From: Sphingomonas colocasiae
Lineage (GTDB): Bacteria; Pseudomonadota; Alphaproteobacteria; Sphingomonadales; Sphingomonadaceae
Assembly (NCBI RefSeq): GCF_019880585.1
Contig: NZ_JAINVV010000013.1
Span: 124,001-188,000, forward strand
Length of the DNA: 64,000 nucleotides
Reading direction: 5' to 3'
How positions within the stretch are numbered: position 1 is the stretch's first letter; each line of letters begins with the position of its first letter. The position numbers and the translations under genes were made by a program. Below, piece by piece: positions 16,953 to 26,062 of this stretch. The notes beneath the pieces were generated by a model. That model had not been told where the DNA came from. It searched no databases and saw only the letters and a list, made by a program, of their open reading frames with translations.

Positions 16953-18377
16953 ATGCAGAGCTATCTCAACCAGTATATCGACGGGAAATGGGTCGCGAGC
17001 GAGGGCGGCACGCGCCATCTGGTGATCGACCCGGCCACCGAGGAACCCTGCACCGAAATCACGCTGGGCAGCCGCGCCGATGTCGACAAGGCGGTGGCAG
17101 CCGCGCGCCGCGCCTTTGACGGTTTTTCACGGACCAGCGTCGACGAGCGCGTCGCGCTGCTCGAACGCATCCTGGCCGAATACAAGGCGCGCGCCGCCGA
17201 CATCGCCCGCGCGATCGCGACCGAAATGGGCTGTCCGATCTCGATGGCGCAGACCGCGCAGGTCGGATCGGGCATCGGCCATTTCATGGCGGCGATCGCC
17301 GCGCTCAAGGCGTTCGAATTCGAGGAAGTCATCGGCGGCAACAAGGTGGTGCACGAGCCGATCGGCGTGGTCGCGCTGATCACGCCGTGGAACTGGCCGA
17401 TGAACCAGATCGCCGCCAAGGTCGCCCCCGCGCTGGCGGCCGGCAACACGATGATCCTGAAGCCGTCGGAGGAAGCCCCGTCCTGCGCCGCGATCTTCGC
17501 CGAGGTGATGGACGCGGCGGGCGTTCCCGCCGGCGTGTTCAACCTGATCCAGGGCGACGGCCCCACCGTCGGCACCGCGCTTTCCGAACATCCCGGCATC
17601 GACATGGTGAGCTTCACCGGATCGACGCGCGCGGGCATCCTGGTCGCCAAGGCGGCGGCCGATACCGTCAAGCGCGTGCATCAGGAACTGGGCGGAAAAT
17701 CCCCCAACATCATCCTGGAAGGCGCGCCGCTCGACAAGGCGGTGCCCGCCGGCCTGATGAGCGTGATGCTCAATTCCGGACAGAGCTGCATCGCCCCGGC
17801 CCGCATGCTCGTCCACAAGTCGCAGCATGACGAGGCGGTGGAAGTGGCGAAAGCCGCGCTCGCCCGCACCGCGACCGGCGATCCGCAGGCGGAAGGCCGC
17901 CATATCGGCCCCGTCGTCAACAAGTCGCAATTCGACAAAATCCAGGGCCTGATCCAGCAGGGACTGTCGGAGGGGGCGACGTTGGTGACCGGCGGCCCCG
18001 GCCGCCCCGACGGCGTCGAGCGCGGCTATTTCGTGCGCCCCACGCTGTTCGCCAATGTCAGCAACGACATGACGATCGCGCGCGAGGAGATTTTTGGCCC
18101 CGTCGTCACCATCATTCCCTATGAGGATGATGAGGACGCGATCCGCATCGCCAACGACACCAATTACGGCCTGTCCGCCGTCGTCTCCGGCGATCCGGCC
18201 AAGGCGCGCGCGTTCGTCCCCCGCCTGCGCGCCGGCATGGTCTATGTGAATGCGGGCAATCCCGACCCCAATGTCGCGTTCGGCGGCTACAAGCAGTCGG
18301 GCAATGGCCGCGAATACGGCAAGTTCGGCCTGGCCGAGTTCATGGAGATCAAGTCGGTGATCGGCGATCTCGGCTGA
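16953..18377 (+). CDS. Aldehyde dehydrogenase family protein
   Basis: The start at 16953, after AAAGGACGAGG, gives 474 aa. Active-site residues are Asn147 (TPWNWP), Lys170 (ILKPSEEAP), Glu245 (HQELGGKSPN) and Cys279 (NSGQSCIAPARM); the FTGSTRAG loop binds NAD(P). It oxidises an aldehyde to an acid. It stands alone between the glnA terminator and a hairpin shared with the convergent receptor gene, so its pathway cannot be inferred from context. Confidence 0.93.
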   Translation: MQSYLNQYIDGKWVASEGGTRHLVIDPATEEPCTEITLGSRADVDKAVAAARRAFDGFSRTSVDERVALLERILAEYKARAADIARAIATEMGCPISMAQTAQVGSGIGHFMAAIAALKAFEFEEVIGGNKVVHEPIGVVALITPWNWPMNQIAAKVAPALAAGNTMILKPSEEAPSCAAIFAEVMDAAGVPAGVFNLIQGDGPTVGTALSEHPGIDMVSFTGSTRAGILVAKAAADTVKRVHQELGGKSPNIILEGAPLDKAVPAGLMSVMLNSGQSCIAPARMLVHKSQHDEAVEVAKAALARTATGDPQAEGRHIGPVVNKSQFDKIQGLIQQGLSEGATLVTGGPGRPDGVERGYFVRPTLFANVSNDMTIAREEIFGPVVTIIPYEDDEDAIRIANDTNYGLSAVVSGDPAKARAFVPRLRAGMVYVNAGNPDPNVAFGGYKQSGNGREYGKFGLAEFMEIKSVIGDLG

Positions 18378-18390
18378 AACCATCGCGACT

Positions 18391-18412
18391 GGCGGCATCT
18401 CCGGATGCCGCC
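18391..18412. terminator. Hairpin between convergent aldehyde dehydrogenase and receptor genes
   Basis: GGCGGCATC and GATGCCGCC form a 9-bp stem with a TCCG loop midway in the 41-bp gap between two convergent genes. There is no U-tract on the plus side, so it is a likely bidirectional stop of modest strength. Confidence 0.5.
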
Positions 18413-18418
18413 GGCGCT

Positions 18419-21376
18419 TCAGAAACCCAGCCTCGCGCCCAGCGAGAAATATCGTCCGACGACATCGTAGAATGGCGAATAGAGCGAGCCGTTCGGCGCC
18501 TGCTTGTCGAATATATTGCTGATATTGGCGTAGATTTCCATTTTCGCACCCGCCCCGGCCGCGATATGCGCGCGCATCAGCAGATCGACATAATTATAGG
18601 CCGGGATACGATTGTTGAGCAGCTTCACCGTCGAATTGTAGTTGCCCGCCGAGATATGGCGCAGGCGGAGCTGCCCCCCGAAATCGTCGCTGTCATAAGC
18701 GATGCTGGCATTCACCCGCCAACGGGGCACGCCGAAGCTGAACGAATTTCCCTGGGAGCCGACATATTCGATCGCGCTGACGCCGTCGTCGGTGGTCAGG
18801 CTGTCCACCCAACTCGCCAACAGCCGAAAGCTGACCTCGCCCGGCAGGCTGGAAATCCTGTCGAGCTTCAGCCTTTGCAGCAATTCGGCGTCGATCCCCC
18901 GCGTCCGATACTGGGAAAGGTTCAGATAGGACGAGGTGGTGTAGAGGATGTTGCCGGCGGCATCGCGCTCGACATGCGCGCAGAGCGCCTGGTTGCCGTT
19001 GAAGCAGCGGACGACCAGATCCTGCGCGGGCACCGTCGTGATCACATCGTCGATACGGATCCGGTAATAGTCGAGCGAGAGATGGAGACCCGGGATCGCG
19101 GGCGGCGCATAGACGAAACCGGCGGTCAAGGTGCTCGCGGTTTCGGGCTGGAGGCCGGGATTGCCGCCGCTATAGCTCAGCACATAGACGTTGACGCCCT
19201 TCAGCGGGTCTATGATCGTGTTGTAGCCGGTCTGGAGCTGCGTATAGAGTTCGGCGAGATTGGCCGACCGGATATCGCGCGAGCGCGTGAAGCGCGCGCG
19301 GAATCCGGGGAAGAACTCATTGGTCGCGCCAAGCTTCCACGACCAGATCGATCCGGTGGTGTCATAGTCCGACAGGCGCACCGCCGCGTTGAGTTCGAAT
19401 TTCCTGAGCAGCGGCAGATCGCGCGCCACGGGCACCAGGATCTCGCCGAAGGCTTCCTTGACCGTGAAGCCGCCCACGATCGGCGCGAAGTTGAAGGTGC
19501 GGAACGCCTTGGCCAGATCGAGCGCGCCCACCGTTTGCCGGATCGATTCCCGCCGCGCCTCGATCCCCGCCGCGATCGAAACCGGGCCGGCCCAGAGGCT
19601 GAACGGTTCGCCGCGCAGGCTGAAGCCGCCGACGTCGAGCCTGGTGGTCGCCCGCTGACGCGGGGTGCCCGTGACATAAGCGAGCGCCTCAGGTGAAGGC
19701 GAGCCTTCGCCGAACAGGTTGATCGGCACGCAGGCGCTGGACGGATCGGTGAGCTTGACCCGGCAGACCGGTTGCCCCGTCACCGGATCTCGCACCGCAT
19801 CGACGGCCTGGTTGAAATTGGTCGCGAGGACGAAACCCGGCGTGTCGATGTCGTTGTGATATTCGCCACGGCTGTAATAGCCGCTCCAGCGCCAATGGCC
19901 GCCGATCTTCCCGTCCAGCGCGATGGTCGCCTGTGTCGTCGAACGCGCGAAATCGATGCGTGGAAACGGGAAGTCCGAATTGAAACGCCCCATGCGGAAG
20001 CTGGTTTCACCCGCCGCGAGCAGTTGCGCCGCGATGGTGGGGGACAGAAACGCATTGTCGGCGGAGACGGTGATGTTGCCGCGATTGTGATCGCCGAACC
20101 AGATATAGTCGTTCCACATCCGCGAGTGGCGCAGCTCCGCGGTGATCTTGAGCGCATCGCTCACCGCGAAACTCATGCGGCCGAGCGCGCTGTAGCGGCG
20201 CTGCGGGGTGACGAGCGGACTGATATCGTCGTTCGACGGTCCTTCGCCGCCGATCATGTCGTTGCCGATCACGGTGCCGTAGCGAAAGTCGCGCAACGAG
20301 CCGTCCGGATCGAAGGCCTTGCCGGTGAACACGCCACTCAGGATCAGCCCGCCATGCGCGGCGTTGGCGAAGCCCACGTCCGGCGTGAGCATGAAATTGC
20401 CGTTCCCCGCCGCCACCGTCGACCAGCGCCCGACCGTCGGGCGCGATACCTTCGGGATGACGCCTCGATTGTCGAGATATTCCGCCCCGATCGTCAGATG
20501 ACCACGCCCATCGGCGAAGCCCGTGCCGAACGCGCCCTCGAAACGATGTTCGGCGGCGTCGCCGCGCGACGATATGCCCGCCTGTCCGCCGAGCCTGAGT
20601 CCGTCCAGATCCTCGTCGAGCACGATGTTGACGACCCCCGCCACGGCACCCGAACCCCAGGCCGCGGATGCGCCGCCAGTGACGATATCGACCGACTTGA
20701 TCAAGACCGTCGGCACGGTGTTGAGATCATTCTCGCTGGAGAAACGCCGCCCGTCGAGCAGCACCAATGTGCGGTTGATCCCCAGGCCGCGCAGATCGAC
20801 CGGCGCCGCGCCAGCGCTCGTATTCGTGCCTGATGTCTGGGGTGAGATGGTCCCCCGGAACTGCGGCAGATCGTTGAGCGCGGCAGCGACGTTCGGCCGG
20901 GCGCCGATATCGAGGCTCGACCGGGTCACATGCAGCGTCGGCGTGGGTGCCTCGAAACCCGGCGTGTCGATGCGCGAGCCGGTGACGATGATCGGTGCCG
21001 CCTCGTAAAGCTCCGCCGACGCCGGCGTATCGACCGGCGTCTCGTCATCGTCCGGTGCCCGCGCATCGGCGCGCTGCGAGATGACATAGGAACCGCCGGC
21101 GGTGAGGCTGAACGCCAGCCCCGTGCCCTTGAGCAGCCGGCGCAGCGCCTCCGCGACACTGTAGCTGCCCTTGAGCGGCGGCGCGATATGGCCTTTCGCC
21201 GCCCTGGGGCTGAAGATGATGTTCGAATGCGTGACGGTGCCCACCGTCTCGAGCGACTGCGGCAGCGACTGGCGCGGCAGCGAGAACGGGAATTTCGGGG
21301 CGGCCTCGGCAGTGACGGCGGAGGCCGCGAAACAGGCGACGGCGGACGGCCAGATCAACCTGCCTCCCCTGCTCAC
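18419..21376 (-). CDS. TonB-dependent receptor with N-terminal STN signalling domain
   Basis: The GTG at 21376, seven bases after a perfect GGAGG, gives 985 aa; an ATG four bases earlier is out of frame. A signal peptide ends near residue 26. An STN (secretin/TonB short N-terminal) domain covers about 30-100, ahead of a TonB-box region, plug and barrel ending in LGF. STN domains pass ligand occupancy to FecR across the periplasm, so this is a transducing receptor. It lies directly downstream of the ECF sigma and fecR genes in the same direction. It is a clear paralogue of the receptor at 26063-28723 (shared plug phrases such as GGASAAWGSGAVAGVVN), which lacks the STN domain. Confidence 0.92.
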   Translation of the reverse strand: MSRGGRLIWPSAVACFAASAVTAEAAPKFPFSLPRQSLPQSLETVGTVTHSNIIFSPRAAKGHIAPPLKGSYSVAEALRRLLKGTGLAFSLTAGGSYVISQRADARAPDDDETPVDTPASAELYEAAPIIVTGSRIDTPGFEAPTPTLHVTRSSLDIGARPNVAAALNDLPQFRGTISPQTSGTNTSAGAAPVDLRGLGINRTLVLLDGRRFSSENDLNTVPTVLIKSVDIVTGGASAAWGSGAVAGVVNIVLDEDLDGLRLGGQAGISSRGDAAEHRFEGAFGTGFADGRGHLTIGAEYLDNRGVIPKVSRPTVGRWSTVAAGNGNFMLTPDVGFANAAHGGLILSGVFTGKAFDPDGSLRDFRYGTVIGNDMIGGEGPSNDDISPLVTPQRRYSALGRMSFAVSDALKITAELRHSRMWNDYIWFGDHNRGNITVSADNAFLSPTIAAQLLAAGETSFRMGRFNSDFPFPRIDFARSTTQATIALDGKIGGHWRWSGYYSRGEYHNDIDTPGFVLATNFNQAVDAVRDPVTGQPVCRVKLTDPSSACVPINLFGEGSPSPEALAYVTGTPRQRATTRLDVGGFSLRGEPFSLWAGPVSIAAGIEARRESIRQTVGALDLAKAFRTFNFAPIVGGFTVKEAFGEILVPVARDLPLLRKFELNAAVRLSDYDTTGSIWSWKLGATNEFFPGFRARFTRSRDIRSANLAELYTQLQTGYNTIIDPLKGVNVYVLSYSGGNPGLQPETASTLTAGFVYAPPAIPGLHLSLDYYRIRIDDVITTVPAQDLVVRCFNGNQALCAHVERDAAGNILYTTSSYLNLSQYRTRGIDAELLQRLKLDRISSLPGEVSFRLLASWVDSLTTDDGVSAIEYVGSQGNSFSFGVPRWRVNASIAYDSDDFGGQLRLRHISAGNYNSTVKLLNNRIPAYNYVDLLMRAHIAAGAGAKMEIYANISNIFDKQAPNGSLYSPFYDVVGRYFSLGARLGF

Positions 21377-21455
21377 CCATTCACCTCCCGTCCCATGGCT
21401 CCGCCCGACCTGCGCGGCGGCGCACGGCAACAGCCGTCGCTACCCCGAGACAGGT

Positions 21456-22388
21456 TCAGAGCGTCAAAAGCAAGAGCTCCCCGTCACGTTGCACGCGCAA
21501 ACCGTGAAGCTGCGCGACGGCGGCCGCGAATTCCGCCGCTTCGTCGGTCGCGAAGACACCCGAGACCGGGAGCCCCGCCAGCCGCGCATCGTTCACCACC
21601 ACGCGCTGCTGACCATAGCGGTTCACCTCCGCCACCGCTTCCGACAACGGCGTATCGCGGAACAGGATCTCGCCACGGCGCCAGGCGGTGACCGCATCGA
21701 GCGCGGGCCGGTCCAGCACCGGCGTCGCCTGCGCCACGGCCGACACACGCTCGCCCGGAGACAGGACCGCGAGCAATTGCGGATGCGTGCCCGTGCGCGT
21801 GACCTCCACCTTGCCGCGCAGCAAGGTCACCCGCACGCGATCGCCATCGCGCCGGACGACGAAGCTGGTGCCGAGCGCCCGGATCCGCTCGTCGCCCGCC
21901 GCGACGACGAAGGGGCGCTTCGCATCATGCGCGACATCGAACAGCACCTCGCCACGTTCGAGAGAAACCTGCCGCGTCTCGCGATCGAACCGCACCGTCA
22001 CCTGGCTGTCGGTATTGAGCGCGATGCGGCTGCCATCATCCAATGTCGCGCTGCGCTGCTCGCCGGTGCGCGTATCGAAGACCGGCGCCTGATTGAGATA
22101 GACCGTCATCGCGCCGGTCACCACGACGGCGAACAGCGACGCGGCGATCGCCAGCGGCATGAAGCGACTTGGCGTCCGCGCCCGCGCATCGGCGACCGCG
22201 ACCACGCCGGGCAGCAATTCCCACAATTCGGTCGCGCGTTCGAACGCCTCCTGATGCGCGGGATCGCCGCGCAGCCAGTCCTGAAGCGGTGCTTCCGCCC
22301 TGGCGCCGTCGGGCCCATGCAGCCTGGCAAGCCATGCCGATGCCTCCGCGTTCAACCGGGCGCGCTCCTCCTTCGAGCGGATCACCAT
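21456..22388 (-). CDS. FecR-family transmembrane sigma-factor regulator
   Basis: 310 aa. A cytosolic N-terminal domain (1-75) contains the conserved tryptophan-rich stretch (ASAWLARL, LQDWL, LWELL), followed by one membrane helix at about 76-98. The periplasmic FecR domain runs from about 105 to 205, and a C-terminal STN-like segment is able to meet the receptor. FecR proteins hold or activate their ECF sigma factor according to receptor occupancy. The start overlaps the end of the sigma gene by seven bases, indicating coupled translation; a GTG three bases later is an alternative start. The transducing receptor gene follows at 21376. Confidence 0.92.
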   Translation of the reverse strand: MVIRSKEERARLNAEASAWLARLHGPDGARAEAPLQDWLRGDPAHQEAFERATELWELLPGVVAVADARARTPSRFMPLAIAASLFAVVVTGAMTVYLNQAPVFDTRTGEQRSATLDDGSRIALNTDSQVTVRFDRETRQVSLERGEVLFDVAHDAKRPFVVAAGDERIRALGTSFVVRRDGDRVRVTLLRGKVEVTRTGTHPQLLAVLSPGERVSAVAQATPVLDRPALDAVTAWRRGEILFRDTPLSEAVAEVNRYGQQRVVVNDARLAGLPVSGVFATDEAAEFAAAVAQLHGLRVQRDGELLLLTL

Positions 22389-22855
22389 TTTTCCATCCAG
22401 TTCATCATCTCCAGCGTCGCACGCGCGACCTGCTTCTCGACGGCGGGGACCGACATCCCTTCTTCCGCCGCGATCGTCGCATAGCTCGCGCCATCCAGCC
22501 GTCTGCGCAAGAGGATACGGCGCGTGCGTTCGGGCAGGCGCTCCAGCCCGGCGGCGGCATGCTTCAGCCGCGCCTGCGATTGCAGCACCTGTTCCGGATC
22601 GGGCGAAGCATCCGCGATGCTGAAGACATTGCCGGCCGCGAAGGGCGCGCGCCGTTCGCGACGCCCTTCATCGATCGACAGATTCACCGCAACCTTGACC
22701 AGCATCGCCTCCTGCGATCGCACCGAATGCTTTTGTTCGTAGCGCTCGACCTTCAGAAACGCTTCCTGCACCAGATCGTCGGCATCCTGCTCCGCGACGC
22801 CGCGACGTCGCAAAGTAGCCCGGACATGTCGCAGCATTTCGCTCAGTTGGCTCAT
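22382..22855 (-). CDS. ECF RNA polymerase sigma factor, FecI-like
   Basis: 157 aa, rather short but complete for FecI-type ECF factors. Region 2 is seen in QDADDLVQEAFLKVERYE (about 22-40) and region 4 as a C-terminal HTH (YATIAAEEGMSVPAVEKQVARA). It is followed by fecR with a seven-base overlap and then the STN-bearing receptor, the classic cell-surface signalling order. A TGTCGG-N16-CGTCT element in front of it recurs in front of the second receptor at 28723, implying that it drives its own gene and that receptor. Confidence 0.92.
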   Translation of the reverse strand: MSQLSEMLRHVRATLRRRGVAEQDADDLVQEAFLKVERYEQKHSVRSQEAMLVKVAVNLSIDEGRRERRAPFAAGNVFSIADASPDPEQVLQSQARLKHAAAGLERLPERTRRILLRRRLDGASYATIAAEEGMSVPAVEKQVARATLEMMNWMEKW

Positions 22856-22876
22856 CGCGCTCCCTACTCATCCCCC

Positions 22877-22904
22877 TAGACGATGCGCGCGCCGGAATCC
22901 GACA
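22877..22904 (-). promoter_or_regulatory. Predicted ECF-sigma autoregulated promoter
   Basis: On the minus strand TGTCGG (22904-22899) and CGTCTA (22882-22877) are separated by exactly 16 bases, 22 bp before the sigma gene start. The -35 part belongs to an 18-bp palindrome, CCGACAA-N4-TTGTCGG (22899-22916). The same two blocks at the same spacing precede the second receptor gene. Confidence 0.6.
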
Positions 22905-23042
22905 AAAACTTGTCGGGCCGATGCCGGGATTGCCAAACAGCCCCTCAATCCCGGTCCGGCCCGCGCGGCGCTTGAGCGTTGCAGGATGCGGATGCGTCGA
23001 CATTCCCGCACCCGATATGGGGCGAGCGGAGGTGAAGGCCGT

Positions 23043-24029
23043 TCAGCGCGCGGTGTTGCGGGCGATCGTCCGCCATTCCCGATCGGTGAGCGGCAGGGTG
23101 CGGAGCGCGGCATAATAAGCGGAAAGATCGCGCGCGAACGGCCAATCCGAAGCGGGCACGAAATGGCGGATGCCGATCCGCCGCATCAACGCGACGAATG
23201 CGGCCCTGTCCCCTTCCGCGACGGTGCCGGCCCTGATCGCGGCGAGATCGAAATAAAGCCGGTCGCACAGCGATCGATCGCGTTCGCACGCATCGGCGAA
23301 AACGCCGAGCGCGGCCATCGTCGATGCGTCGATGCCGCCCCAGCCCGCCGCATGAGCGATCTGGACGGTCGTGCCGCGCGCGGCGGGCAGCACGTCCTTC
23401 AGGAAGATGCGCGCTTCCTCCGCGCCATAGCCCGTCGCCTGGTTGCGCATATGCACCATGATGCGCAGCCGCGCCGAGGCCGCCGCGCGGAATATTCCGG
23501 CGAGCATCGCCACCTGTTCGGGCTTGTGAAAATCGAGGCGCGAATTGGCGAGGTGGAGCTTGATGCCCGCGACATGGCGGTCGCCCTTCCAGCGCTCGAT
23601 CTCGGGCAAGGCGGTTCCGGTCACCGGATTGACGCCGATATAGGCCTCCAGCCGCGCCGGATGCGCACGGGCGAGGCCGACCGTGAAGTCATTGGCGGCG
23701 CGCAGGATTTCCGCATGGTCGGGCACGGGCGTCGCCATCAGCGGGCTTTCCGCGAGATAGCCGGTCGACATCACGCGCGCCCGCCTGATGCCCGCCGCGT
23801 CCATCGCCGCCAGCAGATCGTCCACCGTCAGCGGATTGGCGAATTCGGGATCGCATTTGCTCGTCCGCCCGGGGCTGGTGCAATAGGCGGGCAGGAACGC
23901 CAGGATCGCGGGCGAATGGACATGGACATGATGATCCACCGCCACCGCGGGCGACGGCCCGCGCGCCTGCAGCGGGGCCGCCGAGAGGATGGCGGCCGCC
24001 GCGACCAGAAGCGCGCGGGCGATGCTCAT
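23043..24029 (-). CDS. Secreted amidohydrolase-family metal-dependent hydrolase
   Basis: 328 aa with a signal peptide cut near QARG (about residue 23). Amidohydrolase_2-type metal residues are visible: the HHVHVH cluster near residues 33-38, His in IMVHMRNQ, His in QIAHAAGWGG and Asp in PASDWPF. The product should act in the periplasm on an amide, ester or C-C bond. The start overlaps the S9 peptidase stop by four bases (ATGA), so the two are translated together, pointing to a two-step breakdown of one imported substrate. The gene is 187 bp upstream of the sigma operon. Confidence 0.85.
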   Translation of the reverse strand: MSIARALLVAAAAILSAAPLQARGPSPAVAVDHHVHVHSPAILAFLPAYCTSPGRTSKCDPEFANPLTVDDLLAAMDAAGIRRARVMSTGYLAESPLMATPVPDHAEILRAANDFTVGLARAHPARLEAYIGVNPVTGTALPEIERWKGDRHVAGIKLHLANSRLDFHKPEQVAMLAGIFRAAASARLRIMVHMRNQATGYGAEEARIFLKDVLPAARGTTVQIAHAAGWGGIDASTMAALGVFADACERDRSLCDRLYFDLAAIRAGTVAEGDRAAFVALMRRIGIRHFVPASDWPFARDLSAYYAALRTLPLTDREWRTIARNTAR

Positions 24030-25969
24030 TTCGCGGCGTCGCCCAGCAGGGTCTGTTTCCAGAACTGGACCGAGGTCCAGAAATAATAGTCCGAATTTTC
24101 CTTCTTGTGGAAACCATGACCTTCATTCTGCGCGAGCAGATGCCAGGCGGTGCCGCCCTTGCCCCGGATCGCCGCGATGATCTGCTCCGCTTCGGACGCG
24201 GGCACGCGCGGATCGTTGCCGCCGGTCGCGACCAGCAGCGGGATGTTGATCCTGTCGACGCTGGTGAGCGGCGAGATCGCGATCAGCTTCGCCCGCTGCT
24301 TCGGATCGCGTTCGTCGCCATATTCGGCGCGACGCAGGTCGCGGCGATAGGATTGCGTGCTTTCCAGGAAGGTCACGAAGTTCGAGATGCCGACATAGCA
24401 GCTCGCGCTTCTGATCCGCGCGCCATAATGGACGGCGGAAGCATAGCACATATAGCCGCCATAGGACATGCCGGAGATGGCGAAGCGGCCGGCGTCGAGC
24501 CTGCCGTCCCTGCCCAGCGCGTCGAGGATCGCGCCGATATCCTTCACCGAATTCTCGCGCAGGTCCGGGCCGTTGTCGAGATTGACGAAGCGCTTGCCGA
24601 AGCCGGAGGAACCGCGAACATTGGGGAAGAACAAGGCGATGCCGAGTTCACCCACCAGATAATTGTCGGCCCCGCGATAATCGGGCCGCACCTGCCCTTC
24701 GGGGCCGCCATGGATATCCATGATCATCGGCCGCTTGCCGGGGAAACGCGCCGGATCGGGCCGATAGAGGAAGCCCGACACCATCTCCCCATCGAAGCTC
24801 TTCACTTCGATCAGTTCGGGTTCGATGTTGCGCGCGGCATCGAGGCCACCGGTCTCGCTTTCGGTCCAGCGCGTGACGGCCAGTGTCTTGGGATCGACCG
24901 AGAAGGCATCGCCGGCGACGCGCGCCGAAGACATGCTGAGCCCGATCGCCCCCCAGGGGGCGATCTCGATCGCCGAGCCGATGGCATAGGGGATGACGCC
25001 GGCGGGCAGGCCCGTCACCGCGCGCGTGCTGCCCGTCGCCACATCCATCACGCGCAGGCGGCTGACGCCGGCTTCGTTGATCGCATAGGCGATGAAGCTG
25101 CCATCGGGCGCGATCGCATAATCGCTGACATCCCATTTCGGTTCTTTCGAAACCGGCGTGAAGCGCCCCTTGCGATCGAGCTTGCCGAGCTGGATGAAGT
25201 CCGACGCGACGCTGGAGGCGCCCCAGATCGTACCGTCGGGTCCGTAGCGTGGATCGACATAGGATGAAGGCACCTTGTCGCCCGCGATCACGGTCAGCTT
25301 GCCGGTGGCGAGATCCAGCTCATGGACGATGGCGTTGCTGATCGACTTGCGGTTGAGGACGAGCGCGGTCTTCCCGTCCGCCGAGAAATCCGTGATGCTC
25401 CAGCCGCCGCCTTCAACCTGCGCGACCAGCCGATCGGTCTTCGGATCGCGCGGATCCATGACGTAGAGATCGGTGTCGGCGCCATTGCGCCGCGTCGAGA
25501 TATAGCCGATCCGGCCTCCGTCCCGGCTCCATGCGCCGAACCAGTTGCGGCTCTTGCCGTCGGTCAGCAGCACCGGGCGGCCGTTTTCGAGGCGGTAGAG
25601 CTGATAGAATTCGCCGCCGCCGACATCCTTCTGGATCACCAGCGTGCCGCTATCGCCCGGCGCGCGGAACCCGGCCAGCACGGGCTCCTGCTCGAAGCTC
25701 ACCTGGCGCCGCATCGCCTGGGGTGCCGCCACGACATGCAACTGATCGGTGCCGCCGAAGCGCGTCTTGACCAGCATCGAGCGATCGACCGGATCCCAGC
25801 CCTGGAACACCGCCTTGCGGGCTTCGAGATAGGGCCGCGTGTCGTTCGCCAGCACGTCGGTGACCGGCGGCGGACCGTCGATCACGATCGCGGCGGGCTT
25901 CGGCACATCCGCCAGCGCGGCGGTGGCGGCGGTCGACAGGGCGATGGCGAGGATGCGACGCGCAATCAT
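24026..25969 (-). CDS. Secreted S9 (prolyl oligopeptidase family) serine peptidase
   Basis: The ATG at 25969 gives 647 aa with a signal peptide ending at about residue 20 (TAALA). A beta-propeller occupies about 45-385 and the alpha/beta-hydrolase domain 390-647. The catalytic triad is readable: Ser502 in GMSYGGY, Asp586 in GGNDPRVP and His618 in NEGHGFH. S9 enzymes cleave short or constrained peptides inside the propeller tunnel. Location between two TonB-dependent receptors of one ECF regulon, and coupling to an amidohydrolase, suggest periplasmic digestion of an imported peptide. It could be an acylaminoacyl-peptidase or dipeptidyl-peptidase type; a lasso-peptide isopeptidase role is only a thought from similar gene neighbourhoods. 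Confidence 0.9.
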   Translation of the reverse strand: MIARRILAIALSTAATAALADVPKPAAIVIDGPPPVTDVLANDTRPYLEARKAVFQGWDPVDRSMLVKTRFGGTDQLHVVAAPQAMRRQVSFEQEPVLAGFRAPGDSGTLVIQKDVGGGEFYQLYRLENGRPVLLTDGKSRNWFGAWSRDGGRIGYISTRRNGADTDLYVMDPRDPKTDRLVAQVEGGGWSITDFSADGKTALVLNRKSISNAIVHELDLATGKLTVIAGDKVPSSYVDPRYGPDGTIWGASSVASDFIQLGKLDRKGRFTPVSKEPKWDVSDYAIAPDGSFIAYAINEAGVSRLRVMDVATGSTRAVTGLPAGVIPYAIGSAIEIAPWGAIGLSMSSARVAGDAFSVDPKTLAVTRWTESETGGLDAARNIEPELIEVKSFDGEMVSGFLYRPDPARFPGKRPMIMDIHGGPEGQVRPDYRGADNYLVGELGIALFFPNVRGSSGFGKRFVNLDNGPDLRENSVKDIGAILDALGRDGRLDAGRFAISGMSYGGYMCYASAVHYGARIRSASCYVGISNFVTFLESTQSYRRDLRRAEYGDERDPKQRAKLIAISPLTSVDRINIPLLVATGGNDPRVPASEAEQIIAAIRGKGGTAWHLLAQNEGHGFHKKENSDYYFWTSVQFWKQTLLGDAAK

Positions 25970-25997
25970 GGATCGTCTCCCGAAACGATACGATAGC

Positions 25998-26041
25998 AAA
26001 AAATGGGTGCCGCCGGCGCGGTAATGGAACCGGCCGGCGGC
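25998..26041 (-). terminator. Rho-independent terminator after the second receptor gene
   Basis: On the minus strand a 9-bp arm pair (GCCGCCGGC / GCCGGCGGC, 26041-26033 with 26017-26009) with inner pairs GGT/ACC is followed by ACCC and a TTTTTT run at 26003-25998. It separates the receptor gene from the S9 peptidase gene. Confidence 0.75.
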
Positions 26042-26062
26042 GGGGGCGTCAGCGCGCCGACG